Shown: positions 44,300-51,628 of the stretch, one piece after another | Layout: every line of letters begins with the position of its first letter | Numbering within the stretch: the first letter of the stretch is position 1 | Source: JACNKV01 sp964422145 | Lineage (GTDB): Bacteria > Fidelibacterota > Marinisomatia > Marinisomatales > JACNKV01 | Direction: 5' to 3' | Length of the DNA stretch: 64,000 nucleotides | NCBI GenBank assembly: GCA_964422145.1 | Contig: CAYQZV010000006.1 | Span: forward strand, 49,693 to 113,692 | Made by a program: the position numbers and the translations under genes | The notes under the pieces: model-generated | Databases searched by the model: none | Told to the model about the DNA's origin: nothing | Seen by the model: the letters and a program-made list of their open reading frames with translations, nothing else

Positions 44300-44590
44300 A
44301 TGAGCCGTACTTATTACGTATATATGATGGCAAGTAACTCTAAAGTAATTTATACAGGGATGACAAATGATCTTGAAAAACGTGTTTTTCAGCATAAGGG
44401 AAAACTTATCCCTGGTTTTTCTAACAAGTATAATACATACAAATTAGTTTGGTTTGATGAAACTGATGATGTAGTTACTGCAATCGAATATGAAAAAAAG
44501 ATAAAAGGGTGGTTAAGGAATAAGAAAATTGCACTTATTGAGGAAACTAATCTTAATTGGAATGACATTTCAAAGGATTGGTTCAAATGA
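44300..44590 (+). CDS. Small GIY-YIG nuclease-domain protein
   Basis: 96 residues, one GIY-YIG domain of the short UPF0213-like type: YYVYMMASNSKVIYTGMTND near 5 (the Y-x-Y and Y-T-G elements), LEKRVFQHKGK near 26 with the basic residue, EYEKKIKGWLRNKKIALIE near 63. Function of these small nucleases is unclear; many FCB genomes carry several. It is bounded by palindromic elements D and C facing inward. Confidence 0.88.
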   Translation: MSRTYYVYMMASNSKVIYTGMTNDLEKRVFQHKGKLIPGFSNKYNTYKLVWFDETDDVVTAIEYEKKIKGWLRNKKIALIEETNLNWNDISKDWFK

Positions 44591-44621
44591 TCACTTTTTC
44601 AGTCAAATCCGTCAGCTCTAA

Positions 44622-44736
44622 TGTCATTCTGAGTCCGAAGGACGAAGAATCTCAAACATGGTCGGAAGCAAATAACGTTATGTGGACAAAACAACACTTG
44701 AGATCCTTCTCCTGATAAATCAGGATCAGGATGACA
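44622..44736. repeat. TGTCATTCTGA palindromic element, short copy C
   Basis: 115 bases with perfect-type ends TGTCATTCTGA and TCAGGATGACA and the inner GAAGAATCTCAAACATGGTCGG shared in part with A and B, but lacking their middle section. Confidence 0.82.
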
Positions 44737-44796
44737 GAAAGATGAGTGTTCTCATACTGTGTGAAAAAGAGCGAATTATCCCAAGCTTCAGTAAAA

Positions 44797-45840
44797 ATGA
44801 TCGTTGAACAACTCAAAACCCAAAACTTACAATCATCAAAATCAAAGATTTTGATAACCGGTGTCGCAGGGTTTATCGGCTTTCACCTAACCAAATCCCT
44901 TTTGAAAGACGGCTATGAAGTATTGGGGATTGATAATATCAACAACTATTACGATATCAACCTAAAATACGCCCGCCTTAATGAACTCGGAATCGGAAAT
45001 CATAATTTAAAGTTTACAATTCACAATTCAGAATTATACAAAAACTTTCGTTTTTGTAAAACCGATATTACAGATAAAGAAAATCTGAAAAAGTTATTCG
45101 CTGATTTCAAACCAAATAAAGTAGTCAATCTTGCCGCGCAGGCAGGGGTGCGGTACAGCATTGAAAATCCGTATGCACATATGGATGCAAACCTGGTCGG
45201 ATTTTTAAATATAATCGAATGCTGCAGACACCACAAAGTAGAAGGATTGATCTATGCTTCCAGTTCATCGGTGTACGGCGGAAATACAAAAATTCCGTTC
45301 AGTGTGAATGACCGAGTTGACAATCCGGTTTCTCTCTACGCCGCGACAAAAAAAGCCAATGAACTGATCGCAAATACCTACTCTCATCTTTATGGATTAC
45401 ATACAACAGGATTGCGATATTTTACGGTCTACGGTCCTTGGGGACGACCGGATATGGCTATGTATATTTTTACAAAAAAAATAACGGCCGGTAACTCGAT
45501 TCAAGTATTTAATCACGGTGATATGAAACGGGACTTTACGTACATAGATGATATTATTAGCGGAACAAGATCAGCGATTGAGAAAAACTATCCCTGCGAA
45601 GTGTTTAACCTTGGGAATCACAAAAGCGAAAATCTAATGGACATGATCGCAATCATTGAAAATGAGTTGGGAAAAAAGGCGGAGATCAATTTCCAGCCGA
45701 TGCAGCCCGGAGATGTGAAAGAATCTTTTGCTGATATCGCGACATCGAAAGAAATGCTGAATTATGAACCTACGACCAATATTGATACCGGGATTAAAAA
45801 GTTTGTTGAATGGTATAAAGAATACAATCGTGACACGTAA
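44797..45840 (+). CDS. NAD-dependent UDP-glucuronate 4-epimerase-like protein
   Basis: About 347 residues from ATG 44797; a GTG at 44746 would add 17 unlikely residues. Short-chain dehydrogenase fold: ILITGVAGFIGFHL near 16 (NAD Gly loop), NLAAQAGVRYS near 111, YASSSSVYGG near 150, catalytic SLYAATKKANE near 175, YFTVYGPWGRPDMA near 207. This resembles UDP-glucuronate epimerases. Odd points: a stretch NLKFTIHNSELY at 45004-45038, the segment before the Gly loop, and the last residues NRDT are encoded by 7-base-period repeat DNA. Confidence 0.87.
   Translation: MIVEQLKTQNLQSSKSKILITGVAGFIGFHLTKSLLKDGYEVLGIDNINNYYDINLKYARLNELGIGNHNLKFTIHNSELYKNFRFCKTDITDKENLKKLFADFKPNKVVNLAAQAGVRYSIENPYAHMDANLVGFLNIIECCRHHKVEGLIYASSSSVYGGNTKIPFSVNDRVDNPVSLYAATKKANELIANTYSHLYGLHTTGLRYFTVYGPWGRPDMAMYIFTKKITAGNSIQVFNHGDMKRDFTYIDDIISGTRSAIEKNYPCEVFNLGNHKSENLMDMIAIIENELGKKAEINFQPMQPGDVKESFADIATSKEMLNYEPTTNIDTGIKKFVEWYKEYNRDT
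44810..44844. repeat. Heptad-like DNA at the epimerase N-terminus
   Basis: AACTCAA, AACCCAA, AACTTAC, AATCATC and AAAATCA follow each other in 7-base phase and encode the non-conserved residues ahead of the NAD-binding loop. Weaker than the other arrays. Confidence 0.45.
45004..45038. repeat. In-frame 7-bp-period array inside the epimerase gene
   Basis: AATTTAA, AGTTTAC, AATTCAC, AATTCAG and AATTATA in exact phase, 35 bases, matching the intergenic arrays at 38869 and 43861. It falls in a surface loop after the first Rossmann crossover and keeps the reading frame. Confidence 0.8.
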
Positions 45841-45888
45841 AAGGGGACACGTGAATCGTGACATGTGATCCGTGATGCGTAAAGAGGA
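45826..45888. repeat. 7-bp-period array at the epimerase stop
   Basis: Nine heptads in phase (AATCGTG, ACACGTA, AAAGGGG, ACACGTG, AATCGTG, ACATGTG, ATCCGTG, ATGCGTA, AAGAGGA). The epimerase C-terminus and stop codon are inside the array. Confidence 0.85.
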
Positions 45889-45918
45889 AAGTGGATTGTT
45901 AGTTATCATTGCAAAAGT

Positions 45919-45973
45919 CCCCCTTTACTTGTCACGGCGTATCTGGCTTGTGTAGGAGGAGCCGGAAAGGGGG
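45919..45973. repeat. CCCCCTTT/AAAGGGGG stem-loop element
   Basis: Eight-base perfect arms with a 39-base loop, between two heptad arrays. Could act as a transcription end after the epimerase gene or as another palindromic repeat family. Confidence 0.55.
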
Positions 45974-45992
45974 ATTAAGGGGGATGTTAAGG

Positions 45993-46041
45993 ATATGACA
46001 CTTGACTCGTAACACGTGAATCATGACGCGTAAAGTGAGAA
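45993..46041. repeat. 7-bp-period array, left of four-helix-bundle gene 3
   Basis: Seven heptads (ATATGAC, ACTTGAC, TCGTAAC, ACGTGAA, TCATGAC, GCGTAAA, GTGAGAA). The reverse complement matches the array after the gene (CACGTGTTACGATTCA). Confidence 0.85.
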
Positions 46042-46053
46042 TTGTAAAAAAAA

Positions 46054-46404
46054 ATGAAATCTCACAAAGATTTAGATGTTTATAAAAAGTCATTAGATTT
46101 TGTGGAAACGATTTATAAAATGGTAAGTATGTTTCCAATTGAAGAGAAATATGGGTTATGTTCTCAATTACGGCGTGCAGCAGTTTCTATACCCAGTAAT
46201 ATCGCAGAAGGAGCAGCACGGAAGAATGACAAAGAATTTATCCAGTATCTTTATATTTCTTTAGGTTCTGCTGCTGAAGTTGAAACACAAGTAGAAATTG
46301 CAAGAAGACTTGGATACACCAAAGATCATGCATCCATTCTTAGAAATATCACCGATATTCGTCAGATGATTCAAGGGCTGATCAACTATTTAAAAAATAA
46401 ATAA
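46054..46404 (+). CDS. Four-helix-bundle protein, copy 3
   Basis: 116 residues of the TIGR02436 family: HKDLDVYKKSLDFVETIYKM, YGLCSQLRRAAVSIPSNIAE near 33, GAARKNDKEFIQYLYISLGS near 53 and AAEVETQVEIARRLGY near 73. Similar to copy 2 but clearly diverged, so not a recent duplicate. No ribosome binding site is seen; an A-run precedes the ATG. Flanked by inverted CGTGAA/TTCACG-type heptad arrays. Confidence 0.9.
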   Translation: MKSHKDLDVYKKSLDFVETIYKMVSMFPIEEKYGLCSQLRRAAVSIPSNIAEGAARKNDKEFIQYLYISLGSAAEVETQVEIARRLGYTKDHASILRNITDIRQMIQGLINYLKNK

Positions 46405-46438
46405 CATGTCACGTGTTACGATTCACATGTTACATGTC
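46404..46438. repeat. 7-bp-period array, right of four-helix-bundle gene 3
   Basis: ACATGTC, ACGTGTT, ACGATTC, ACATGTT and ACATGTC in phase, starting at the last base of the stop codon. Confidence 0.85.
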
Positions 46439-46479
46439 CTAATAAGTATTTAAGTTCTGAAACCAAGTAATTGCTAAAC

Positions 46480-46514
46480 GGATAACTGATAACGGATAAC
46501 TAATCACTAAAAAG
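46480..46514. repeat. 7-bp-period array before kdsD
   Basis: GGATAAC, TGATAAC, GGATAAC, TAATCAC and TAAAAAG end exactly at the base before the kdsD ATG. Same sequence type as the array before wzc. Confidence 0.85.
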
Positions 46515-47453
46515 ATGTCAAAAATAATTAAAGACGCACAAGAAGTATTTCAAATTGAGATCCGGGAATTAGAAAAGATCAGCCGGACCATCAATGACGA
46601 TTTTGAAAAAGCGATCGAAGAGATCATCCAAACCCGGGGCAGGGTCGTTGTTACAGGAATGGGAAAATCCGGTTTGATCGGCCAAAAGATCGCCGCCTCT
46701 TTAGCCAGTACCGGAACGACCAGTTTTTTCGTCCACTCCGGGGAAGCCTATCACGGAGATCTTGGGATGTTCCGAAAAGGAGATATTGTCATTGCGGTCT
46801 CTAACTCCGGAGAGACAGACGAGATATTGCAGATCATCTCTTTTCTGAGGGAAAACCAGATCAAGATCATTGCTCTGACCGGAAATATAGAATCCACCCT
46901 TGCCGTGAATGCTGACTTTATCATTTCAACGCAGGTGGAAAAAGAAGCCTGCCCGCTGAACTTGGCACCGACATCCTCAACCACCGCAGCATTGGTCGTT
47001 GGAGATGCTATCACGGTCGCCTTGATGAAACAGCGGAATTTTGCCAAAGAAGCTTTTGCCCGTTTCCATCCCGGCGGAAATCTTGGACGAAAACTCCTAA
47101 CCAAAGTCGGGGATGTGATGCGCACGCATAACCTGCCTTTCGTTGATGAAAAAATCTCTAATGAAGAATTGCTGGTAAAAATGAGTGAAGGCAAATTGGG
47201 GATGGCACTGATCGGAACACCGGAAAACCTAAGAGGAATTATTACCGATGGCGACTTACGCCGCGGATTGATCAAATTCGGATCGTTGACGGAATTAAAT
47301 ATCATCGCCCACATGACACGAACCCCGGTTATCGTACAGGCATCTGAAATGATCCAAAATGTGGAAGAGGTGATGAAGACGAAAAAAATCTCCACAGTTA
47401 TTGTAAAAGATCAAGAAACCGTTGTGGGTACATATCAGATTTATAGTGAATGA
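46515..47453 (+). CDS. kdsD: Arabinose-5-phosphate isomerase (KdsD/KpsF/GutQ)
   Basis: 312 residues. SIS isomerase domain: VVVTGMGKSGLIGQKIAASL near 45, FFVHSGEAYHGDLGMF near 73, VIAVSNSGETDEIL near 95 and LNLAPTSSTTAALVVGDAIT near 150. FHPGGNLGRKLL near 190 marks the end of the SIS part, then two CBS domains (GDVMR, MALIGTPENLRGIITDGDLRR). It converts ribulose-5-phosphate to arabinose-5-phosphate for Kdo. No other Kdo gene is in the window, so the product may serve lipid A core or the capsule. Confidence 0.93.
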   Translation: MSKIIKDAQEVFQIEIRELEKISRTINDDFEKAIEEIIQTRGRVVVTGMGKSGLIGQKIAASLASTGTTSFFVHSGEAYHGDLGMFRKGDIVIAVSNSGETDEILQIISFLRENQIKIIALTGNIESTLAVNADFIISTQVEKEACPLNLAPTSSTTAALVVGDAITVALMKQRNFAKEAFARFHPGGNLGRKLLTKVGDVMRTHNLPFVDEKISNEELLVKMSEGKLGMALIGTPENLRGIITDGDLRRGLIKFGSLTELNIIAHMTRTPVIVQASEMIQNVEEVMKTKKISTVIVKDQETVVGTYQIYSE

Positions 47454-47531
47454 GTCAAAAGTAAAAAGTAAAAAGTAAAAAGTTGGAAAGTAAAAAGTGA
47501 GAAGTAAGAAGTGGAAAGTGAGAAGTGAGAA
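47454..47531. repeat. 7-bp-period purine array after kdsD
   Basis: Eleven units based on GTAAAAA and GTGAGAA, with one 8-base unit; it begins just past the kdsD stop. All purine but for the T of each unit. Confidence 0.88.
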
Positions 47532-47614
47532 GGCGGCAGGGAACAAACCACTCTTTTATATCATCATGAGGAATGAAGTGACTGAAATATCTCAAACATG
47601 GTTAACGGAACAAC

Positions 47615-47698
47615 ACTTGAATCGTAACGCGTAACATGTCACTGTATCCTGTCTCCTGCCACCTAACCCCTAACCCCTAACACTACTTACTATTAACT
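47615..47698. repeat. 7-bp-period array before gmd
   Basis: Twelve heptads in unbroken phase: ACTTGAA, TCGTAAC, GCGTAAC, ATGTCAC, TGTATCC, TGTCTCC, TGCCACC, TAACCCC twice, TAACACT, ACTTACT and ATTAACT. The unit drifts in sequence while the period holds. It ends 8 bases before gmd. A partial TGTCATTCTGA-like piece (ATCTCAAACATGG) precedes it at 47589. Confidence 0.88.
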
Positions 47699-47706
47699 AA
47701 AAAAAT

Positions 47707-48744
47707 ATGAAAAAAGTACTCATTACCGGAGTTACCGGACAAGATGGATCTTATTTAGCAGAAATGCTTTTAGAAAAAGGATATGAAGTCCATGCTATTA
47801 TACGACGAAGCAGTTCATTTAATACAGGTAGAATTGACCATATCATTAATAATGAACAATTTAATGAACGGTTTTTCTTTCATCATGGAGATGTAACAGA
47901 CGCCAGCAATCTAAATCGTTTATTAGAAAAAATTGAACCGAATGAAATCTATAATCTTGCGGCTCAAAGCCATGTGAAAGTATCGTTTGATATCCCTGAT
48001 TATACCGCACAAGTGGATGCTCTTGGGACATTAAGATTCTTAGATGCTATTAGAGAAACACGGATTGATACAAAATTTTATCAAGCCTCAACCAGTGAAC
48101 TCTTCGGAAAAGTACAAGAAACACCGCAAACAGAAAAAACACCTTTTTATCCCCGCTCACCCTACGGCGTTGCAAAACTGTATGGATATTGGATTATTGT
48201 GAATTATAGAGAAGCATACAATTTATTTGCTTGTAACGGGATATTATTTAATCATGAATCCCCTAGACGCGGAGAAACCTTTGTTACAAGAAAAATTACT
48301 CGAGCCGCTGCAAGAATAAAAGAGGGATTACAAAATAAATTATTATTAGGGAATCTGGATGCAAAACGCGATTGGGGATATGCTCCCGAATATTGTGAAG
48401 GGATGTGGCTCATGATTCAACAAGACTCTCCTGATGATTTTATTCTGGCTACCGGAGAACAGCATACGGTACGGGAATTTGTTGAATTAGCATTCAAAGA
48501 ATTGGATATTATGATAGAATGGAAGGGGAAAAATGATAAAGAAGTTGGAATCAACCAAATCACAGGAGATATAGTGGTAGAAATTGATCCAAAATATTAT
48601 CGGCCAACCGAAGTAGAGTCATTATTAGGTGATGCATCTAAAGCAAAAGAAAAATTGGGTTGGGAATCGAAAACATCGTTTAACGATTTAGTTAAAATGA
48701 TGGTCAATTCTGATTGGGATAAGGTGAAGAAACGCGGTTATTGA
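47707..48744 (+). CDS. gmd: GDP-mannose 4,6-dehydratase
   Basis: 345 residues, full length. VLITGVTGQDGSYLAEMLLE at the start, IIRRSSSFNTGRIDHI near 31, NLAAQSHVKVSFDIP near 83, ASTSELFGKVQETPQTE near 126 and the catalytic YPRSPYGVAKLYGYW near 147, then FNHESPRRGETFVTRKIT near 181. It makes GDP-4-keto-6-deoxymannose, which Fcl, encoded 0.6 kb downstream, converts to GDP-fucose. Confidence 0.96.
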   Translation: MKKVLITGVTGQDGSYLAEMLLEKGYEVHAIIRRSSSFNTGRIDHIINNEQFNERFFFHHGDVTDASNLNRLLEKIEPNEIYNLAAQSHVKVSFDIPDYTAQVDALGTLRFLDAIRETRIDTKFYQASTSELFGKVQETPQTEKTPFYPRSPYGVAKLYGYWIIVNYREAYNLFACNGILFNHESPRRGETFVTRKITRAAARIKEGLQNKLLLGNLDAKRDWGYAPEYCEGMWLMIQQDSPDDFILATGEQHTVREFVELAFKELDIMIEWKGKNDKEVGINQITGDIVVEIDPKYYRPTEVESLLGDASKAKEKLGWESKTSFNDLVKMMVNSDWDKVKKRGY

Positions 48745-48747
48745 TTA

Positions 48748-48774
48748 ACCACCGAAATCACCGAAAAGAAATAT
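48748..48774. repeat. 9-bp-period array, left of GxxExxY gene
   Basis: ACCACCGAA, ATCACCGAA and AAGAAATAT in 9-base phase. The opposite-strand type, TTCGGTAGT/ATCGATGGT, lies at 48865-48882 just before the GxxExxY ATG, and again in the array after the gene. Confidence 0.65.
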
Positions 48775-48892
48775 TAAAGATTATCTTTAGAAACAAAATA
48801 AAAATTTATTAAATAAAGTTTGACATGTCTGGCAGTAAACAAACAAGGTCCGGCTCTAAAATCTTTTCGGTAGTATCGATGGTAAATAATAA

Positions 48893-49259
48893 ATGATTTA
48901 TCAACAAGAATTATCTGACAAAATAATCGGGATTGCAATTGATGTTCATAAGGAGTTAGGAAATGGATATCTTGAAAAAATATATGAAAATGCCCTTATG
49001 ATTGAATTTGGGCTAAACAAACTCTCAGCAAAACAACAAGTGGCACTCCCTGTCAATTATAAGGGAAGAATTATTGGTGATTATTTTGCAGACATTGTAG
49101 TCAATGATTCAATAATTCTTGAGTTAAAAACTATAACTAAAATTTTACCCGTACATGAAGCACAGCTGATTCATTATTTGAAAACATCTAATAAAAGTTG
49201 GATACTTATTGAATTTTGCTTCAGAAAATAAATTAGAATTTAGAAGATTGGTATTTTGA
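48893..49259 (+). pseudogene. GxxExxY protein with a late frameshift
   Basis: The first 100 residues match the GxxExxY family: GIAIDVHKELGNGYLEKIYE near 13, QQVALPVNYKGRIIGDYFAD near 43 and VPVHEAQLIHYLK-like VHEAQLIHYLKTS near 87. The frame then stops at 49231, but the family's normal end NFASENKLEFRRLVF is encoded in another frame up to 49259. A one- or two-base indel in the AAAA run near 49194 explains this. Function of the family is unknown. It may be a real pseudogene, or intact with a sequencing error. Confidence 0.8.
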
Positions 49260-49284
49260 AATATTCCATGTTCTCGGCAGCTAA

Positions 49285-49378
49285 GGAAAAAACACAAAAC
49301 TTAACAATAACTCGGTGAATTCAGTGGCTGTAGAAAAAACACAAACTTTAAAAAATGCTCGGTGGACTCGGTGGCTAT
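49285..49378. repeat. Tandem 47-base repeat with 9-bp-period ends, right of GxxExxY gene
   Basis: Two copies (49285-49331 and 49332-49378) each run AAAAAACACAAA, a short A/T stretch, CTCGGTG, CAGTGG or CTCGGTGG, and GGCT. The 9-base units ACTCGGTGG and GCTCGGTGG are complementary to the ACCACCGAA units left of the gene. Candidate GTG starts of fcl lie inside the second copy. Confidence 0.75.
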
Positions 49379-50459
49379 AAATAAAAACTCAAAAATATAC
49401 ATTGCTGGACATACCGGAATGGTCGGCTCGGCTATTTGGCGGAATCTATTGAAAAAAGGCTATAAAAACTTAATCGGTCGAACAATGGAAGAATTAGATT
49501 TAACCGACCAATTATCAGTTATTCAATTATTTCAGGAAGAAAAACCGGAGTATGTATTTCTTGCAGCAGCAAAAGTCGGCGGTATTGTTGCAAATAATAC
49601 ATACCGAGCCCAGTTTATTTATGAAAATCTTCAAATACAGAATAATGTTATCCATCAATCTTACGTGCATGGCGTAAAAAAACTATTATTTCTTGGCAGC
49701 AGCTGTATTTACCCGAAAAATGCACCACAGCCTTTGAAAGAGGAATATCTATTAACAGGAAAATTGGAACCAACCAACGAACCCTATGCTGTTGCCAAGA
49801 TTGCTGGTATTAAAATGTGTGAAGCCTATCGGGACCAATACGGCTGCAATTTTATTTCTGTCATGCCGACCAATTTGTATGGCCCTAATGATAATTATAA
49901 TTTAGAAACATCTCATGTGCTACCCGCACTGATAAGAAAAATGCATTTAGGGAAATCTCTTGAAAATAATGACTGGATGACTCTTCGTAAAGATTTAGAT
50001 AAATGTCCAATAGAAGGAGTTGCAAGGGAATCCACAATAGAGGAAATATTGAATATTCTTGATAAATACGGTGTTCGATATAAAAAGAATGAAAACTCAA
50101 CATTTAACATTCAACATTCAACACTAGTAGAAGTAGAAATATGGGGAACAGGAAAACCAAAGAGAGAATTGTTACATGTGGATGATATGGCTGATGCGAG
50201 TGTGTTTATAATGAAAAATTATAATGACAAACAATTTGTTAATATTGGATGTGGTGAAGAAATAACAATTAAAGATTTAGGTTTATTATTAAAAGATATA
50301 GTTGGTTTTAAGGGTAGGTTAGTGTTTAACAAGAATAAGCTGGATGGTAGTCCTAGAAAATTATTGGACATTTCTATTTTAAATGAAATTGGATGGAAAC
50401 AAAGAATCGATTTAGAAGCTGGCATTAAAAGTATATACACTAAAAACTATCAAAAATAG
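49371..50459 (+). CDS. fcl: GDP-L-fucose synthase
   Basis: About 362 residues; GTG 49371 and GTG 49362 are both possible starts and both lie in repeat DNA. Motifs: KIYIAGHTGMVGSAIWRNL near 8, AAAKVGGIVANNTYRA near 70, FLGSSCIYPKNAPQPLKEE near 107, catalytic YAVAKIAGIKMCEAYR near 138 and MPTNLYGPNDNYN near 162. The insert of about 45 residues before WGTGKPKRELLHVDDMADA is usual in Bacteroidetes enzymes, but part of it (TFNIQHSTL) is encoded by a heptad array. It finishes GDP-fucose synthesis after Gmd. Confidence 0.92.
   Translation: MAINKNSKIYIAGHTGMVGSAIWRNLLKKGYKNLIGRTMEELDLTDQLSVIQLFQEEKPEYVFLAAAKVGGIVANNTYRAQFIYENLQIQNNVIHQSYVHGVKKLLFLGSSCIYPKNAPQPLKEEYLLTGKLEPTNEPYAVAKIAGIKMCEAYRDQYGCNFISVMPTNLYGPNDNYNLETSHVLPALIRKMHLGKSLENNDWMTLRKDLDKCPIEGVARESTIEEILNILDKYGVRYKKNENSTFNIQHSTLVEVEIWGTGKPKRELLHVDDMADASVFIMKNYNDKQFVNIGCGEEITIKDLGLLLKDIVGFKGRLVFNKNKLDGSPRKLLDISILNEIGWKQRIDLEAGIKSIYTKNYQK
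50095..50129. repeat. In-frame 7-bp-period array inside fcl
   Basis: ACTCAAC, ATTTAAC, ATTCAAC, ATTCAAC and ACTAGTA in exact phase, read in frame as the variable loop before the conserved VEIWGTGKP. Confidence 0.8.
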
Positions 50460-50625
50460 CTACTATAATGAGAATCGTTTAAGTAAAGTTTTGAAATATA
50501 ATCATAATTAATTAATATTGTACAAATATTTAGCTTGATAAATAAAGTATTATTTCTTTTTAGTGTGAACACTTTAAGATTTGACAGCACTTTTGGAGAT
50601 ATTTAAATAATAAATTGGAGATATT

Positions 50626-51624
50626 TTGGAAAAAATATTATTGATTGGTGGTGAAGGATACATTGGAAATGTTGTGTCAGAGCACCTGTTATCATCTGGC
50701 TATAGTGTTATTTCTTATGATTTATTATTATATAAAAACAATAATTGTGTTCTGAACCATATTCACAATCCCAACTACACTTTTGTTTATGGGGATATGA
50801 ATAATAGTAATAAATTAAAAGAAATTGCTGGGGGTGTGAACGGAGTTGTACTACTTGCTGGATTAGTTGGTGATCCAATAACAAAGAAATATAATAAAGA
50901 ATCAATTCAAATTAATAACAATGGTGTAAAAAAAGTAATCGATGTTTGTTCCGATATTGAGGTTGAGAAATTTATTTTTATTTCCACATGTTCAAATTAT
51001 GGTTTAATCAAAAATAATGATAAAGCAGATGAAAATTACCCGCTTAACCCGCTATCTTTGTATTCCAAATCAAAAGTAAAAGCAGAACAATATTTATTGG
51101 GTTTGTTTGGTAAAACGAAAATGAACCCTACAATACTCCGGTTTGCGACAGCATTTGGAGTTTCTCCTCGAATGCGTTTTGATCTAACAATTAGTGAATT
51201 CACAAGAGAATTAGCAATAGGAAATGAATTATTGGTATTTGATGCAGATACTTGGCGCCCATATTGTCATGTAAAAGATTTTGCAAGATTGATTTTAACT
51301 GTTTTGGAAGCTGAAAGAGTTAATACTTCTTTTGAAGTATTTAATGCTGGGGGTGATATAAATAATGCTACAAAACAGATGATTGTTGATAAAATATTAA
51401 TGCAAATCCCTGAAGGAAATGTGAAATATCAAAAGCATGGTTCTGATCCTCGGAATTATCGAGTAGATTTTTCCAAAGTTAAAACAGTTCTAGGCTTTGA
51501 GCCTAAATTTACAATTGAAGATGGCATTTCAGAACTTATACCACTGATAAAAAACCGAGTGTTTGAAGATATTGAATCAAATTGCGACTTTTACGGAAAC
51601 TACAGTCTGTCATATAACACATAA
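50626..51624 (+). CDS. NAD-dependent epimerase/dehydratase
   Basis: 332 residues from TTG 50626, supported by GGAG five bases before it. Extended SDR fold: ILLIGGEGYIGNVVSEHLLS near 4, VVLLAGLVGDP near 74, FISTCSNYGL near 114, catalytic SLYSKSKVKAEQYL near 141, TILRFATAFGVSPRMRFDL near 164 and CHVKDFARLILTVLE near 211. This is the pattern of bacterial nucleotide-sugar epimerases with an SPRMRFDL substrate loop. The exact sugar is not identifiable; it stands at the head of the nonulosonic-acid genes with a strongly AT-rich composition. Confidence 0.85.
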   Translation: MEKILLIGGEGYIGNVVSEHLLSSGYSVISYDLLLYKNNNCVLNHIHNPNYTFVYGDMNNSNKLKEIAGGVNGVVLLAGLVGDPITKKYNKESIQINNNGVKKVIDVCSDIEVEKFIFISTCSNYGLIKNNDKADENYPLNPLSLYSKSKVKAEQYLLGLFGKTKMNPTILRFATAFGVSPRMRFDLTISEFTRELAIGNELLVFDADTWRPYCHVKDFARLILTVLEAERVNTSFEVFNAGGDINNATKQMIVDKILMQIPEGNVKYQKHGSDPRNYRVDFSKVKTVLGFEPKFTIEDGISELIPLIKNRVFEDIESNCDFYGNYSLSYNT

Positions 51625-51628
51625 CATT

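Noticed and set aside
43878..44395. Two overlapping minus-strand frames of 151 and 100 codons
   Set aside because: They cover palindromic elements B and D and the start of the GIY-YIG gene; the shared piece also appears opposite element A, so they are repeat shadows.
46751..47395. Minus-strand frame of 214 codons
   Set aside because: It is the antisense of kdsD, which has clear SIS and CBS motifs on the plus strand.
47295..47546. Minus-strand frame rich in Phe and Leu
   Set aside because: It is the antisense read of the GTAAAAA heptad array plus the kdsD end; periodic repeat, not protein.
38869..47698. CRISPR array
   Set aside because: The units are 7 bases long, contiguous and drift in sequence; there are no spacers of constant length and no cas genes.
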